Part shown: piece by piece, positions 9,350 through 18,313 of the stretch
Layout of the letters: each line of letters opens with the position of its first letter
Numbering within the stretch: position 1 is the stretch's first letter
Assembly: GCA_011763485.2 (NCBI GenBank)
Contig: JAANSK020254941.1
Span: 1-22,770 of the forward strand
Length of the DNA: 22,770 bases
Direction of reading: 5' to 3'
From: Isoetes engelmannii
Lineage: Eukaryota > Streptophyta > Lycopodiopsida > Isoetales > Isoetaceae
Program-made: the position numbers and the translations under genes
Notes under the pieces: generated by a model
What the model saw: the letters and a program-made list of their open reading frames with translations, nothing else
The model's database searches: none
Told to the model about the DNA's origin: nothing

Positions 9350-9743
9350 ACCTGCTGTGTGTTATAGCCTGTGTGGCGAAATTCTGCAGCTTGGGAAGTG
9401 GCAGCACCTCACTGGGATTGGCCTCCGGGAAGCTGTAGAGACCCTGCAGGGGTCGCTGGTCTGTAATCAAGATGGGGATGGCACCCTACAGGCTCGGATG
9501 GCACTGTACTGCACGCTCCGCAGACTCGGATGGGAGTTAGATGCTCCGCAGCAGCAGCTGCAGGCGAATTCTGAGGTGGCCGGACAGCCTTTGGAGCTCC
9601 GCAGTGGCAAGTGACCTCGCTGTGGCAGCTGCAGGTGAATTCGCATGTTGCTGGATCGCTTCACAGTCTCTCCCTATCGCTTCGGAGTCTCTCCCTATAT
9701 GAAGGACCAAGGGGGGTTCACATTTGTTTTGTGTAAAAACCAT
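9350..9743 (-). repeat. Repeat-rich GC leader of the LINE ORF1 unit
   Basis: This stretch upstream of the ORF1-type frame is GC-richer than its surroundings and internally repetitive. ATCGCTTC..AGTCTCTCCCT occurs twice at a 21-bp period (from 9655 and 9676 on the plus strand). GCAGCTGCAGG.GAATTC occurs twice about 70 bp apart (from about 9557 and 9626). CTCCGCAG and CTCGGATGG recur around 9480-9560. Full-length LINEs often carry such repeated 5' leaders with internal promoters, so this may be the 5' end of the element. The frames through it differ from that of the ORF and break, so I do not call coding sequence. Confidence 0.5.
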
Positions 9744-10208
9744 CAGTGTGGATTAAACGGGTTTCTTATTACTAGTTGCGTGCGTATATGTACTCCATAA
9801 AATACACATATTTGTTTTTGTTTGCCTAGGAGATACACAAAATATGCTTCATTGTTTTTTCTTTTCTTTTTTTTTATATATTGAAGGACGTCAGTCTATT
9901 CATCATCACATCATGAATATCGATGCGTCATTATTAACCATGTTCTTATATGTAATCCAATAATAAACAACATTTTTACTAGAGTCAATGAATTAAGTAA
10001 TATGTTATATGCTTTAAGAAATATGGGGTATGTAGAAATACTTTATGGGTTACAAATAGAAGGGATGACTGGGATGTATGAGAAGGGTTTTTTGTTGTGA
10101 AGACTGATAGATAAGAATTTTCTTATGACCCCAAGAACGCAGATGCATATCCAAAATATATATAGTTGAATCCCCTAGGTGAACGTCCTGGATGGATCCG
10201 ACAAGGGC

Positions 10209-10266
10209 AAGGGTGCCAGGACACCCAGCCCCCCTTCCGGGCTGCCTGTTGCTGGGCGGCACCCTT
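10209..10266. repeat. GC-rich imperfect foldback
   Basis: AAGGGTGCC...CCAGC on the left pairs with GCTGGGCGGCACCCTT on the right; the left arm has a 5-base insertion. The interior is C/G-rich (CCCCCCTTCCGGGCTG). It sits next to one of the dispersed repeat phrases and resembles the other GC-cored foldbacks in the window in shape, not in sequence. Confidence 0.55.
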
Positions 10267-10318
10267 TCCCAATTCGAACAAGGCCAAAACCTTGTGCTGT
10301 GTCCATCCATAGAGCGAG

Positions 10319-10470
10319 GAGTCTAGACTCGTGAACATGCCTCTAACATATTTGAACAATGCACAACTTAGAATCAACCTTCTGTTTTAGAGACTTTCTT
10401 CAATGAGTCTAGACTCGTGAACATGCCTCTAACATATTTGAACAATGCACAACTTAGAATCAACCTTCTG
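10319..10470. repeat. Exact 66-bp direct repeat, 86-bp period
   Basis: The 66 bases at 10319-10384, beginning GAGTCTAGACTCGTGAAC, recur without a single difference at 10405-10470, with 20 bp between. Complete identity in otherwise decayed DNA means a recent duplication or an assembly artefact. The unit begins with the palindrome GAGTCTAGACTC. Confidence 0.95.
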
Positions 10471-11027
10471 GCCTTAGCAATAGTTTTGAATTTCAAGTCT
10501 TGGAAATAAAAATGTTTAATAGCTTATCAATGATCTTGTAGCATAGACAATCCTTTTCTACGTGGATGGGGTAACCTATGAAACTCCATAGGACATCCTA
10601 AGAACATAGAGATATTTTATTTTGTGGAACCTAAGAACATCCTTCTTGTTCTGGTGGGCCCTCCCAGATGCATTGGTCAAGTTGCAGTGAGGAGCATCAA
10701 TGCATGCATTTTGTGGACCTCTGGTTTAGGGAGATTTTGGGCCTCTGGTCTAACTTCTTATAGCAGGACCCAAGGGGGAGTCACCTATAAGCCCCACCCA
10801 AAGCCATGTGCAAGCACCTGAAGAGGTTCATTTTGGGCTTCCACGTATGTATACATAAGGAAAAAAGTATTATTTTTCTCTTAATTCCTTGTACATAAAG
10901 GGGAGGGGGTGCATAGTTGGTAGAGAATCAAACCGTATGATACACATAATCCACAAGGGAGATGCACTTGTGTTATGCGTATAAACCATATGAGTGTACA
11001 CTAAGAGGTTTTTTATTGCCTATTAGA
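10471..11027. other. No gene recognised
   Basis: Mixed AT-rich sequence with one 65-codon plus-strand frame (10624-10821) that has no recognisable motif. Likely part of the same repeat nest. Confidence 0.4.
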
Positions 11028-11379
11028 GATGCAGATGCCATATCCAAAATACGTATATGTGAATCCCCTGGGAGAATCCAAACTTCTTTGGCATTCTAGT
11101 TGTACCTGAATTTAATGTATATGGAGAGGAACTTAAACTAAAATTTCTACTTTGGATATACTATCAGATGTATGAATTGTATTTAAAAAAACATTGACGA
11201 TTTTGTGGATTGCATTTGAGAACATGGAAAAAGATGTTTGACCTACTGCACCATTCTACAACTTACGTTATGTAAAAACTTTGTCAGTATGTAGAAATAA
11301 TATTTTCATGAGATTGTATGGGAGGGGTTTTGTATTGACTATGCCAGCCATACTACGACATTGGTTAAAGGCACCTGCC

Positions 11380-12120
11380 GAAATGCCTCTGCAAGCCTCT
11401 TGGAAGTCTGCATCCTTCAGGAACTTTACATTCAAGCGAAATCACGTCCGCCCAGGGCGTCGTTGCATCAAAGATTCATCTGAAATGAGTTGGGGATGAA
11501 GGCAGAACCGATAAAGTCTTGGAAATGCCACAACTGCATCTGCATTCCAGTAGGCCCTATTCAACCGAGAACTTGCACGACCCCCACCGATCTGACCATT
11601 GCACCATGTAAGAACACCTTCTCCATCTAGCTCCGGGAGATTGCAATCATGAAGAAGACGGTGCTATTGTTGATGCTCAAATCCAGACACAACAATAGAG
11701 GTGGCTCCTAGTCGATCCTCTCCCACTTCAACCATGTTAAAGTCCCCTACAAGGATCCATGAAATCCCCTGCCCGTCCTAAGCATCTTGGAACGTAAGGA
11801 CGCCCACAAGGAAGCTCACTGATGCAACCTGTTATGAGCATATACTTTGACAAGTCCATATCAGACTTCGCGTTCCTACCACAAAATAAAAGCCCACCGG
11901 CCAAAGCGGTCCACCATAGTAAAAGTGACTGACAGTGAAGGTTGTCAAGTTATAACAACTTCTGCACTAGCTAAGTCAGTTGTTGCAACCACCACTTTAA
12001 AGCGAGGGACGACCATATCCACAAGCTCTGTCATCCTTGCGGCATTTGTGTTCTTGCAGAGCAGACATACAAACTGCGCATCTAGCTTAGAAAGACAAAA
12101 GATATCCGACTCCTCTTAAG
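11380..12120 (-). pseudogene. LINE ORF2 endonuclease (EEP/APE-like) domain relic
   Basis: Read on the minus strand across frameshifts, the interval has the landmarks of the apurinic-type endonuclease at the start of LINE ORF2. From the 5' side: DILCLSKLDAQ near 12105, matching the DI-x-CLQE entry strand; then a segment around 11880 with an AGG-LLFCGRN-like core; then WILVGDFNMVEVGEDR near 11750-11705, which contains the catalytic GDFN; then LPELDGEGVLTWCNGQIGGG and SSRLNRAYWN near 11640-11540, matching the conserved TW-N and SRLDR motifs. At least three frame changes and several stops show it is dead. It lies upstream of, and on the same strand as, the ORF1-type gene, so it cannot be that element's own ORF2; it is a separate insertion. 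Confidence 0.75.
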
Positions 12121-12320
12121 GAGGGAAGAAGACACCCCCTGAACATTCCATGAGACTAACCGCATTGATTTTCTGAAGGGGTTGGATCGTGTACCAGTGC
12201 CTGAAAAAAGTTGAATATGGGCACAAAATACATAGAAACGTTTACTAATTTCTTTGTAGAAATGTTTTATGGGCTATACATGCAGAGGAATGGTTATGAG
12301 TATGGGAAGGGGTTGATGGC

Positions 12321-12824
12321 GGCTTTCCCACACCCACATCATTCTCCTCAAAAGGCACAACAAAGATCATCTAGATGCTGCTAGTTGAATCAAAACAGGA
12401 TGGATTAGAAATAAGCAAGGAACTCAAGAACTAATTGGGCCCGAAAAGATCTTTATAAATCAGCAAAAAATAGAAGTACAAGGAGATAAGGATCTTCCTC
12501 ATATCTCTGAACCATGCAAGGGCCTTGACTCTAATCATATGGAGGTTGCCGCCCTCCACAGAATCGAAAAACAAGACAAAGAGGAGGAGCTCGTGTCCCT
12601 CATCAATCTTAAGTATTATGCTCCTCTTCATCTCCACCATCCATTCCAACCTCTTCATCCTAGCCACACATTTTGTCTCTTCATCTTAGCCTTTAATTTA
12701 TTTGCCTCTTTATCTTAACCTTTGAAATATATTCACCTCTTCAACCATTGCACTTCTTTAACAACTAATCTCCTTCATACCCCCTCCCCCCCGGAACTCT
12801 TTTTTTCTTTTCTGTTTTTCTTAT
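12321..12824. other. No gene recognised; pyrimidine-rich tract
   Basis: Bases 12640-12790 repeat variants of CCTCTTCATCTTAGCC and end in a C run (about 12781-12792) and a T run. The minus-strand frame at 12431-12667 reads through this low-complexity sequence and is not credible as a gene. Confidence 0.4.
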
Positions 12825-13885
12825 GTTGACCGAGTGCCAAAATCTCGGTCAACCAGAGTTTTCTGTTAGAACAATGATGTCTGAAGTCCAATCATACCTC
12901 TTCAGGGCCTTGGCCGAGCATGTTCTCCTATACGGGGTGGAATTATGTGGTCCAGTGTGGGGTCCAGTAATATCACTGGACACCTGGAATGACCTAGAAC
13001 AAGTACATAAGGCCTTGGGGTAAAGTCCACAGTTCCATATTGGATGCATGAGATGGGTCTTCTGTCTCTCTAGAGGGCTGCGCTAGACCACCATATCCTT
13101 TACTTCCAGAAGATAGTCCGTATTGGTGATGCTCGTTTGCCAAATCTTGCTTTAGCTGTAGCAGTGGGTCCACATCGCTTCAAAGCTTGCTGGAAGGACA
13201 AGCAAGCTCAGTGATTCTTCCGATGGAATGTACAGCTACACAAGTGCGTACAGGTACGCACGAAGAAAGAGCTCAATGAATTGAGGCAGTACCTTGATGC
13301 TCATCCTTAGCAAACTATGGGATGCAAATGCTTTGACACATGCCAAGATGGCACACTATCGGCAGCAGGTCAATCCCATGCTCGCACGAGGCCCGCACCA
13401 ATACCTGCGTACCCATTTTCCCATGAAGAAGCGCAAACTGATAACTATCCGCAAAAGTGCGCATCGCCTCCGGATTGAGACAGGCCGAGGGACTCGGAGG
13501 CACACGAGTGCAAGATCTGTCAGTGTTGCCAGCAGGGCACGATTGAGGATGAATGTCATGTTCCTCAGACATGCCCATCATACGCTCGTATTGGAGCACG
13601 ATATGTTCAGTTGGTTCTGCCTGACCAGCCACTGCATGTGCTATTTGGACACGATCTCCGTGGGTTTGTTGGGATCGTACCTTCAAGAGGTCATGGGTGT
13701 ACGAACTCAGCTGTGCAATACGATTGTACAATCTACTAGCATACTATTACTGCTAAGGGTTTTCCCTCGAAAATCCTTCGGGGCCGGGTTTTTTTAATCC
13801 TGACAGTACGCTTGCTTTTCTCTCTTTGTTTGGGTCCATAGGCCAATTGGTTTCCGTGGACGATAAAAAATATATATTATATTAT
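12825..13885 (+). mobile_element. 5'-truncated LINE copy 1 (end of ORF2 plus 3' end)
   Basis: Coding remains in several frames match the end of a LINE ORF2. At 12870-13020: RALAEHVLLYGVELCGPVWG then a W-x-x-LEQVHKALG segment, as found after the reverse transcriptase core. At 13320-13490: LTHAKMAHYRQQVNPMLARG and SAHRLRIETGR. At 13500-13735: CKICQCCQQGTIEDECHV, then QTCPSYARIGARYVQ, a CxxC...H...C zinc-finger-like block typical of zf-RVT tails, ending SRGHGCTNSAVQYDCTIY. The 3' region carries a nested hairpin (13748-13808), then CCATAGGCCAATTGG..TCC and GACGATAAAAAA (13836-13870), and a TTATA five-base microsatellite. Stops and frameshifts show it is inactive. The left end begins with a 10-bp hairpin (GTTGACCGAG at 12825-12834, complement at 12844-12853). 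Confidence 0.85.
13748..13808 (+). other. Nested 3'-end hairpin of LINE copy 1
   Basis: Outer stem: TACTGCTAAGG (13748-13758) with ATCCTGACAGTA (ending 13808). Inner hairpin: TCC-TTCG-GGG at 13774-13783 inside a pyrimidine-rich bulge. The layout matches copies at 14927-14988 and 19602-19653. Confidence 0.6.
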
Positions 13886-13942
13886 ATTATATTCTCAAAT
13901 TTCTATTAGCCATTGATTTCAGATATAACATCGAATATTCTC
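13886..13942. repeat. Shared 55-bp flank, copy A
   Basis: The sequence after the LINE copy 1 tail (ATTATATTCTCAAAT, TATTAGCCAT, GATTTCAGATATAACAT, GAATATTCT) recurs at 15063-15119 after LINE copy 2 with only a handful of differences. The two copies bracket LINE copy 2 exactly. Confidence 0.85.
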
Positions 13943-15062
13943 TGGGGGCAGGCGTTCAACTCATGCACCACATAATTCGCTAACTCATATACGCTGATGA
14001 CGTCGACCTATTGGTCTACACTCCACAAGATATGCAGTTCACCTAGATGCTCTAGACACTTTATGTCGATTCTCTGGTATGTGGGTTAACTTGGCCAAGA
14101 CTAGAGTACTGCTAGTTTCATCCTCCCGTCAGCTAAAAACAAGTACAGGAGGCCTTCTTACCACGAGCACTTAAGGTAAAGTCCACAGTTCCATATCAGA
14201 TGCAGGAGACGTGTTTCCTACCCCTCCAAGGGGCTGCGCTAGACCGCCATATCCTTTACTTGCAAAAGGTAGTCCGTTTGGGTAATTTTCCACATTTGGC
14301 TTTAGCTGTAGCAATGGGTCCACAGCGCCTCAAAGCTTGCTGGAAGGACAAACAAGCTCAGTGGTTCTTCTGATAGAATGTATAGGTACACAGGGTGCGT
14401 GCATGTACGCACAAAGAAGGAGCATGATGAATTGAGGCATTACCTTGATGCTTACTTCCTTAGCAAACTATGAGACGTTGATGCTTTAACACATGTCAAT
14501 ATGGCACACCATCGGCAGCAGGTCAATCCCATGCTCACACGAGGCACGCGCCAGTACCTGCGCACCCATTTTTCCATGAAGAACATACTGATAGCTTCTA
14601 TTCGCATGGGTGTGCATTGCCTCCAGATTAAGCCAGGCTGATGGACTCGGAAGGCATACGAAGACAGGATCTGTCAGTGTTACCAGCATGGCACCATTGA
14701 GAATGAATGTCATGTTCTTCAGACATGCCCAACATATGCTCGTATTGGAGCACGGTATGTTCAGTTGGTTCTGCTCGACCAGCCACTGCATGTTGTATTG
14801 GACACGACCTCCGTGGGTTTGTTGGTATCATTCCTTCAAGCGGTCATGGATGTCCAAACTCAGCCGTGCTCTTCGGTGCAATATTGAATTGTGTTATACG
14901 ACTGTACAGTCTATCAGTATACTTTTTACTGCTAAGGTTTTTCCCTCGAAAACCCTTCGGGGCTGGGGTTTTTTAATCTTAATAGTAATACGCTTGCTGC
15001 TCTCTTTTTGTTTGCGTCCCATAGGCCAATTGGTCTTCGTAGACGATAAAAAAATATAATCT
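13943..15062 (+). mobile_element. 5'-truncated LINE copy 2 (reverse transcriptase end to 3' tail)
   Basis: The copy starts inside the reverse transcriptase domain: LIYADDVDLLVY at about 13983-14020 carries the catalytic Y-A-D-D, and SGMWVNLAKTRVL at about 14075-14115 carries the following G-x-x-VN-x-x-KT motif. A deletion near 14150 joins this to KSTVPYQMQETC, which copy 1 also has after its LYG segment. The zinc-finger-like end (QHGTIENECHVLQTCPTYAR) is at about 14685-14745. The 3' part repeats copy 1: nested hairpin (14927-14988), CCCATAGGCCAATTGGTCTT and AGACGATAAAAAAA (15018-15055), then an AT-rich tail. Frameshifts and stops make it inactive. It reaches further 5' than copy 1, so the two are separate truncations or a duplication with loss. 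Confidence 0.85.
14927..14988 (+). other. Nested 3'-end hairpin of LINE copy 2
   Basis: Outer stem: TTACTGCTAAGG from 14927 pairs with the segment ending at 14988 (AATCTTAATAGTAA), allowing G-T pairs. Inner hairpin: CCC-TTCG-GGG at 14953-14962, itself set within AAAACCC/GGGGTTTT. Confidence 0.6.
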
Positions 15063-15119
15063 ATTATATTCTCAAAATTCCATTAGCCATCGATTTCAGA
15101 TATAACATAGAATATTCTT
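15063..15119. repeat. Shared 55-bp flank, copy B
   Basis: Second copy of the flank at 13886-13942; same order, few substitutions. It may be a long target-site duplication of LINE copy 2 or the end of a tandemly duplicated segment. Confidence 0.85.
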
Positions 15120-15989
15120 CAAATCAAAGCTTCCAATTAAAATGAAAATAGACCCATAAAGTATGCAAATGAAGTTGAAATCAATATAGCTTCTGGAAGA
15201 CCCCGAAGGGGCCAAAAAACTTTCAAAACACAAACCACCTCTTATAGTTACGCACCAAAACAAAACAAAACAAAACGAAACAAAATGAAACAAAACAGAA
15301 CAAAGCAGTCCAAACAACATTCAACATGGATCTTTCCTTCATACCAACAAAATTTAACTCAACATCTGATGTCTTACCTTCTGTTTGACATATGGACATC
15401 TAGCAATTAGAGACGTGCATGGAGAACATTGATTAAGACGTGAGAACAAACACTAAAAATTGTACAAGATGCTTCATATCGACTTGCAAATTCTTGACAA
15501 TGGGTCGCTATTCTTGTACATAGACATGCTAAATCTCAAGTTGTACGTACATGTAAGTCAGAAAAAATGATGTTGTTGTCAAACAGACATTTGAACAGCC
15601 AAGAACAATGTCCCCAAGTCCCTTCCACATACAAGAAAACCATGAAGAAATTGGTTATGACTTTTATAAATTCCTTGAACATAATGCAAGTTGGAAGTTG
15701 TCAATGTCCCATTGCTCCACGTTCGTTCAAATAGACTATCTTTATCTTTATCTCTATTTTTAGTGGTACACAAGAAAGATATCGAGAAAGTGCCAATTAT
15801 ATGGAGCACTATACATTTTGATGCAAGCATGTAGATGGCACATGATGGACCTTATTTTGTGACTTATAGGCATGCGTAAAAGGTGCACATGACTAAGACC
15901 GACGAGTGGAAGTTGACTAGGTGCCATATACATCATACATGTTCTCATTTTACTTCTTGTTCTTTTGCTTTCTTTTTTCGCCCTTTTTT
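15120..15989. other. No gene recognised; hairpin and (CAAAA)n microsatellite
   Basis: The left part holds a small hairpin, ACCCCGAAGGGGCC at 15200-15213, followed about 40 bp later by a five-base microsatellite (CAAAA)n with a few substitutions at 15255-15305. This echoes the LINE 3' ends. The rest is AT-rich, and the minus-strand frames (15096-15320, 15579-15830) carry no recognisable domains. Confidence 0.5.
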
Positions 15990-16560
15990 AAAGATAAGAT
16001 AAGATAAGACTTGACTCGATCCAAAGAACATAATGTGTTAATTCAAGCAAGCATGGCTGATGCACCGAGCATGGCTTCACTTGGTAAACCCAAGATGTGG
16101 GGGGTCTTGGCAATTGGGGGAGCATTCCCCTGTTAGCAGGTCGAGTCCCGCGACCAGCGTTAACCGGGAGCGGGTGACCTGCTAACAAGGGAATGCTCCC
16201 CCACTTGCCAAGACCCCAGATTCTAGAAGTTGGGGAGATGCGAAGGACATCTGCGCAAAGACAAAGCAAAAACATCTGTAAATTCTCAAAACAGAGCAAG
16301 AACATCTGCGATGTGCGATCTGCGTTGTGTTTACAGATCTGCGAAAAACAGAGCAAAAACAGAGCATCTGCGATCTGTGTTGCCTGCTTCATCTCCGATC
16401 TGCGGCCTTTGCCTGCTCCATCTCTGCTTAGCGCTGGCATCCAGCTCCCAAGTATTGCTTGCAGTGGTTCAAGGCTCTTCTTTGATCTGTGATCATCTGC
16501 AATCTGCATCCTTTTTGCCTGCTTCATGGCGGCGCTGTGAAGAACCCTAACCTAAACATA
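15990..16560 (-). mobile_element. Possible non-autonomous retroposon with hairpin and (TTATC)n tail
   Basis: Read on the minus strand, bases 16560-16240 are a repetitive segment built from ATCTGC/GATCTGCG words and A-rich phrases. It is followed by a strong foldback (16217-16101), about 90 bp, and a five-base microsatellite (TTATC)n at 16009-15990. The order hairpin, short spacer, pentamer tail is the same as in the LINE 3' ends, but the sequence differs. A 179-codon open frame (16527-15988) runs through the foldback and looks incidental. I cannot define the ends or show a target-site duplication. Confidence 0.4.
16101..16217. repeat. 117-bp foldback with 42-bp arms
   Basis: The left arm (16101-16142, starting GGGGTCTTGGCAATTGGGGG) and the right arm (16176-16217) are reverse complements over 42 bp with two mismatches. 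The 33-base loop includes GAGTCCCGCGACC. The left arm end plus loop, AGGTCGAGTCCCGCGACC, resembles a tRNA T-arm/B-box with one T missing, which would fit a tRNA-derived origin; this is weak. Confidence 0.85.
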
Positions 16561-16696
16561 AAACTGTGGAACCCTAACCTCCGCAGCCAGTCAGACGAAC
16601 TGCATCGACACAACTTCCATTCCGAAATATTAAGCTACGCCACATGGCGGCATGAAAATGCACGATAGCCAAAAGGAGCGACCCAACTTCTAGAAT
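16220..16696. repeat. 15-bp perfect inverted-repeat pair
   Basis: ATTCTAGAAGTTGGG at 16220-16234 recurs as its exact reverse complement at 16682-16696. The first copy begins three bases after the 117-bp foldback. It may be the terminal repeat of an element or an incidental duplicate; the core TTCTAGAA is itself palindromic. Confidence 0.5.
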
Positions 16697-17006
16697 GTTC
16701 CAAATGAAATCTAACTTGCTTTCTGCATTGGTACCATTTAATGATTAGAATTTGTCTAATTGAAATTATGCTTGAACTGCATTTAGCTGTGCAGAAACAA
16801 TCTCACAACAAAACCATTATTCATGGTCTGATAAGAATGTTTCCTTTCAACATGAAGTGGATATTTCTTTCCTACGATATTATCAAAATAGTCTCTTGAC
16901 TTCAAGGATAATTTTCAATGGTTGCATAGCCTCTTTACATCTAATATACTGGCCTCAACCATTCCATAAAATACAATGACATACAAACAAAAGACAAAGT
17001 ATTATT
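16697..17006. other. No gene recognised
   Basis: AT-rich sequence without long frames. Its right part may belong to the 3' untranslated region or terminator zone of the ABA receptor gene on the minus strand. Confidence 0.4.
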
Positions 17007-17262
17007 GACATTTGTAGAGATAAGTGGACTAATGTACAATCTGGTTCCTGGGAAGCAAAACTGTTCCAGGTTTGGCATGTACTACTAACAGTTTCTTCAT
17101 TATCGTATTGTTTTCTATGCTTCAACTTGACAATTGTAGACATAAGTGGGCTAATGTACAATCTAGTTCCTGGGAAGCAAACCTGTTCCAGGAGTATACC
17201 ATTTGGCATGTGCTAGTAACAGTTGTCTTCATTACAGTATTGTTCTCTATGCTTCAAACAAA
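17007..17262. repeat. About 122-bp tandem duplication beyond the ABA receptor stop codon
   Basis: Unit 1 begins with GACATTTGTAGAGATAAGTGG at 17007 and unit 2 with GACAATTGTAGACATAAGTGG at 17129. Both continue through TAATGTACAATCT.GTTCC, GGGAAGCAAA.CTGTTCCAGG and end with TCTATGCTTCAA. Unit 2 has about 12 extra bases around AGTATACCATTT. The pair lies 19-275 bases past the stop codon on the gene's strand, so it is probably transcribed as 3' untranslated region. Confidence 0.85.
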
Positions 17263-17280
17263 CTCTTGCATGTAATGTGA

Positions 17281-18313
17281 TCATGCACCCAAGCTCAACC
17301 TCCTCGTTTCGTTCTGCAGGACAAGCTGGTGAGAAAGATCTGCCAGAGTCTTGAGGTTATATTTGATTACTGTTTCCACAAAAAAACATGTATCATCCTT
17401 TGTATTGCCCTCTGGAACATCCACCACATATGATTCAATGACTAAAGTAACTTGATTTGGTCCCTGACCCTGTGGATGCAATGTGATTATAGACCAGTAA
17501 TTCTGCAACACATATAAAATCACAAATCAGTTCTGTGAACCTTACATTTACATTCAACCCTGTGTATATGCAGAAAACATAGCAACAACACTCAAACAGG
17601 TTGATGCATGATTATTTACATCTACTTAGCTCACAGTATATTCAAGCATAATTGTCATAGATGATATTTTTGTAGTTACTTAGCTACATAATCTCTATGA
17701 AAATGTCATTAAAATACTTATGCATGGTTATTTCTAAGCAAACCCCAGAAGCACATATACATTCTGAATCAAGCAAGATATGGATTAGAACCAATAAATG
17801 ACATTTCAGAATCATTTCCAAATTAGTAATAACCATTTTGAAACAAAGTCACTTTACCTTGAGCCTGTGATCTCCTCCAACTATTCTATAACTAAAAATA
17901 TGTTCATTATCATCAAGGACCTCCAGCCTTTCGGTGCTGGTAGTGGCAGGCAGTCCAGAAATGACATTGACGTCTCTTATGCTTCCAACCCTTCCATCTC
18001 CACTAACAGTACAACTCTGAATAAACTTTTTATAAGTCTGAGGCTGATCGAACTTCCTCACAAGAGACCAAACCTAGAAAAAACCACAGTACAGGTTAGA
18101 CAAAACCCTGTCTAACATGCACTGAACTGGGGGCCTCCATTGCTAAAGAGTAAAAATTCAAGGAGTAAAAGGGTTCAAGCCTACCACATGCACAGGGGCA
18201 TTTATGCGTTGGAACACAATAGATCCGCATTGATTCGGCTCCATTTCATGGCTATGGTAGCGCCAAAGCAGATCTTCCTCTGCCGGAGAAAGGATTACTT
18301 CATCGCTTGTCAT
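17281..18313 (-). CDS. PYL: PYR/PYL/RCAR abscisic-acid receptor, PYL7-10-like, three exons
   Basis: A START-fold ABA receptor; with ABA it binds and inhibits clade A PP2C phosphatases, releasing SnRK2 kinases. Exon 1 is 18313-18185 (43 codons), exon 2 18073-17858 (72), exon 3 17502-17281 (73 plus TGA). Both introns are phase 0 with GT-AG ends (18184-18074, donor GTAGGC, acceptor TTTCTAG; 17857-17503, donor GTAAAG, acceptor TTGCAG). The product is 188 residues, the usual length for this subfamily, in which introns are also usual. Diagnostic parts: [19 protein letters not shown] (37-55), ABA-carboxylate lysine K58 in TYKKF, gate SGLPA (82-86), ERLE (91-94), latch GGDHRL (109-114), [14 protein letters not shown] (136-149), helix [10 protein letters not shown] (162-171). 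The residue equivalent to PYR1 His60 is Lys59, as expected for monomeric members rather than the PYR1-type dimer. The frame is open upstream to an ATG at 18403; 18313 was chosen because it gives the family length. No defect is visible. Confidence 0.95.

Larger units (their letters stand above)
10033..12320. repeat. Dispersed short repeat family in a repeat nest
   Basis: Two phrases recur. TGTAGAAAT followed by a GATTG/GACTGGGATGTATGAGAAGGG-like segment occurs near 10030-10090, 11287-11335 and 12256-12310. GCAGATGC(C)ATATCCAAAATA followed by a variant of GTGAATCCCCTGGG occurs at 10139-10179 and 11028-11072. Copies are diverged and in mixed order, consistent with fragments of one mobile family. 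The last two copies of the first phrase flank the endonuclease relic at 11380-12120. Confidence 0.55.

Noticed and set aside
14941-14980. GC hairpin followed by a T run read as a bacterial rho-independent terminator
   Set aside because: The surroundings are eukaryotic (introns, LINEs, PPR); the structure recurs as a LINE 3' feature.
16137-16156. Complete tRNA gene at the foldback
   Set aside because: Only a T-arm-like segment with one base missing; no acceptor stem or anticodon arm could be folded.
15988-16527. 179-codon minus-strand frame as a gene
   Set aside because: Crosses a 117-bp inverted repeat and a pentamer microsatellite; composition follows the repeats and no domain is visible.
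16541-16585. AACCCTAACC phrases as interstitial telomere repeats
   Set aside because: Only two short non-tandem copies; not a (CCCTAAA)n run.
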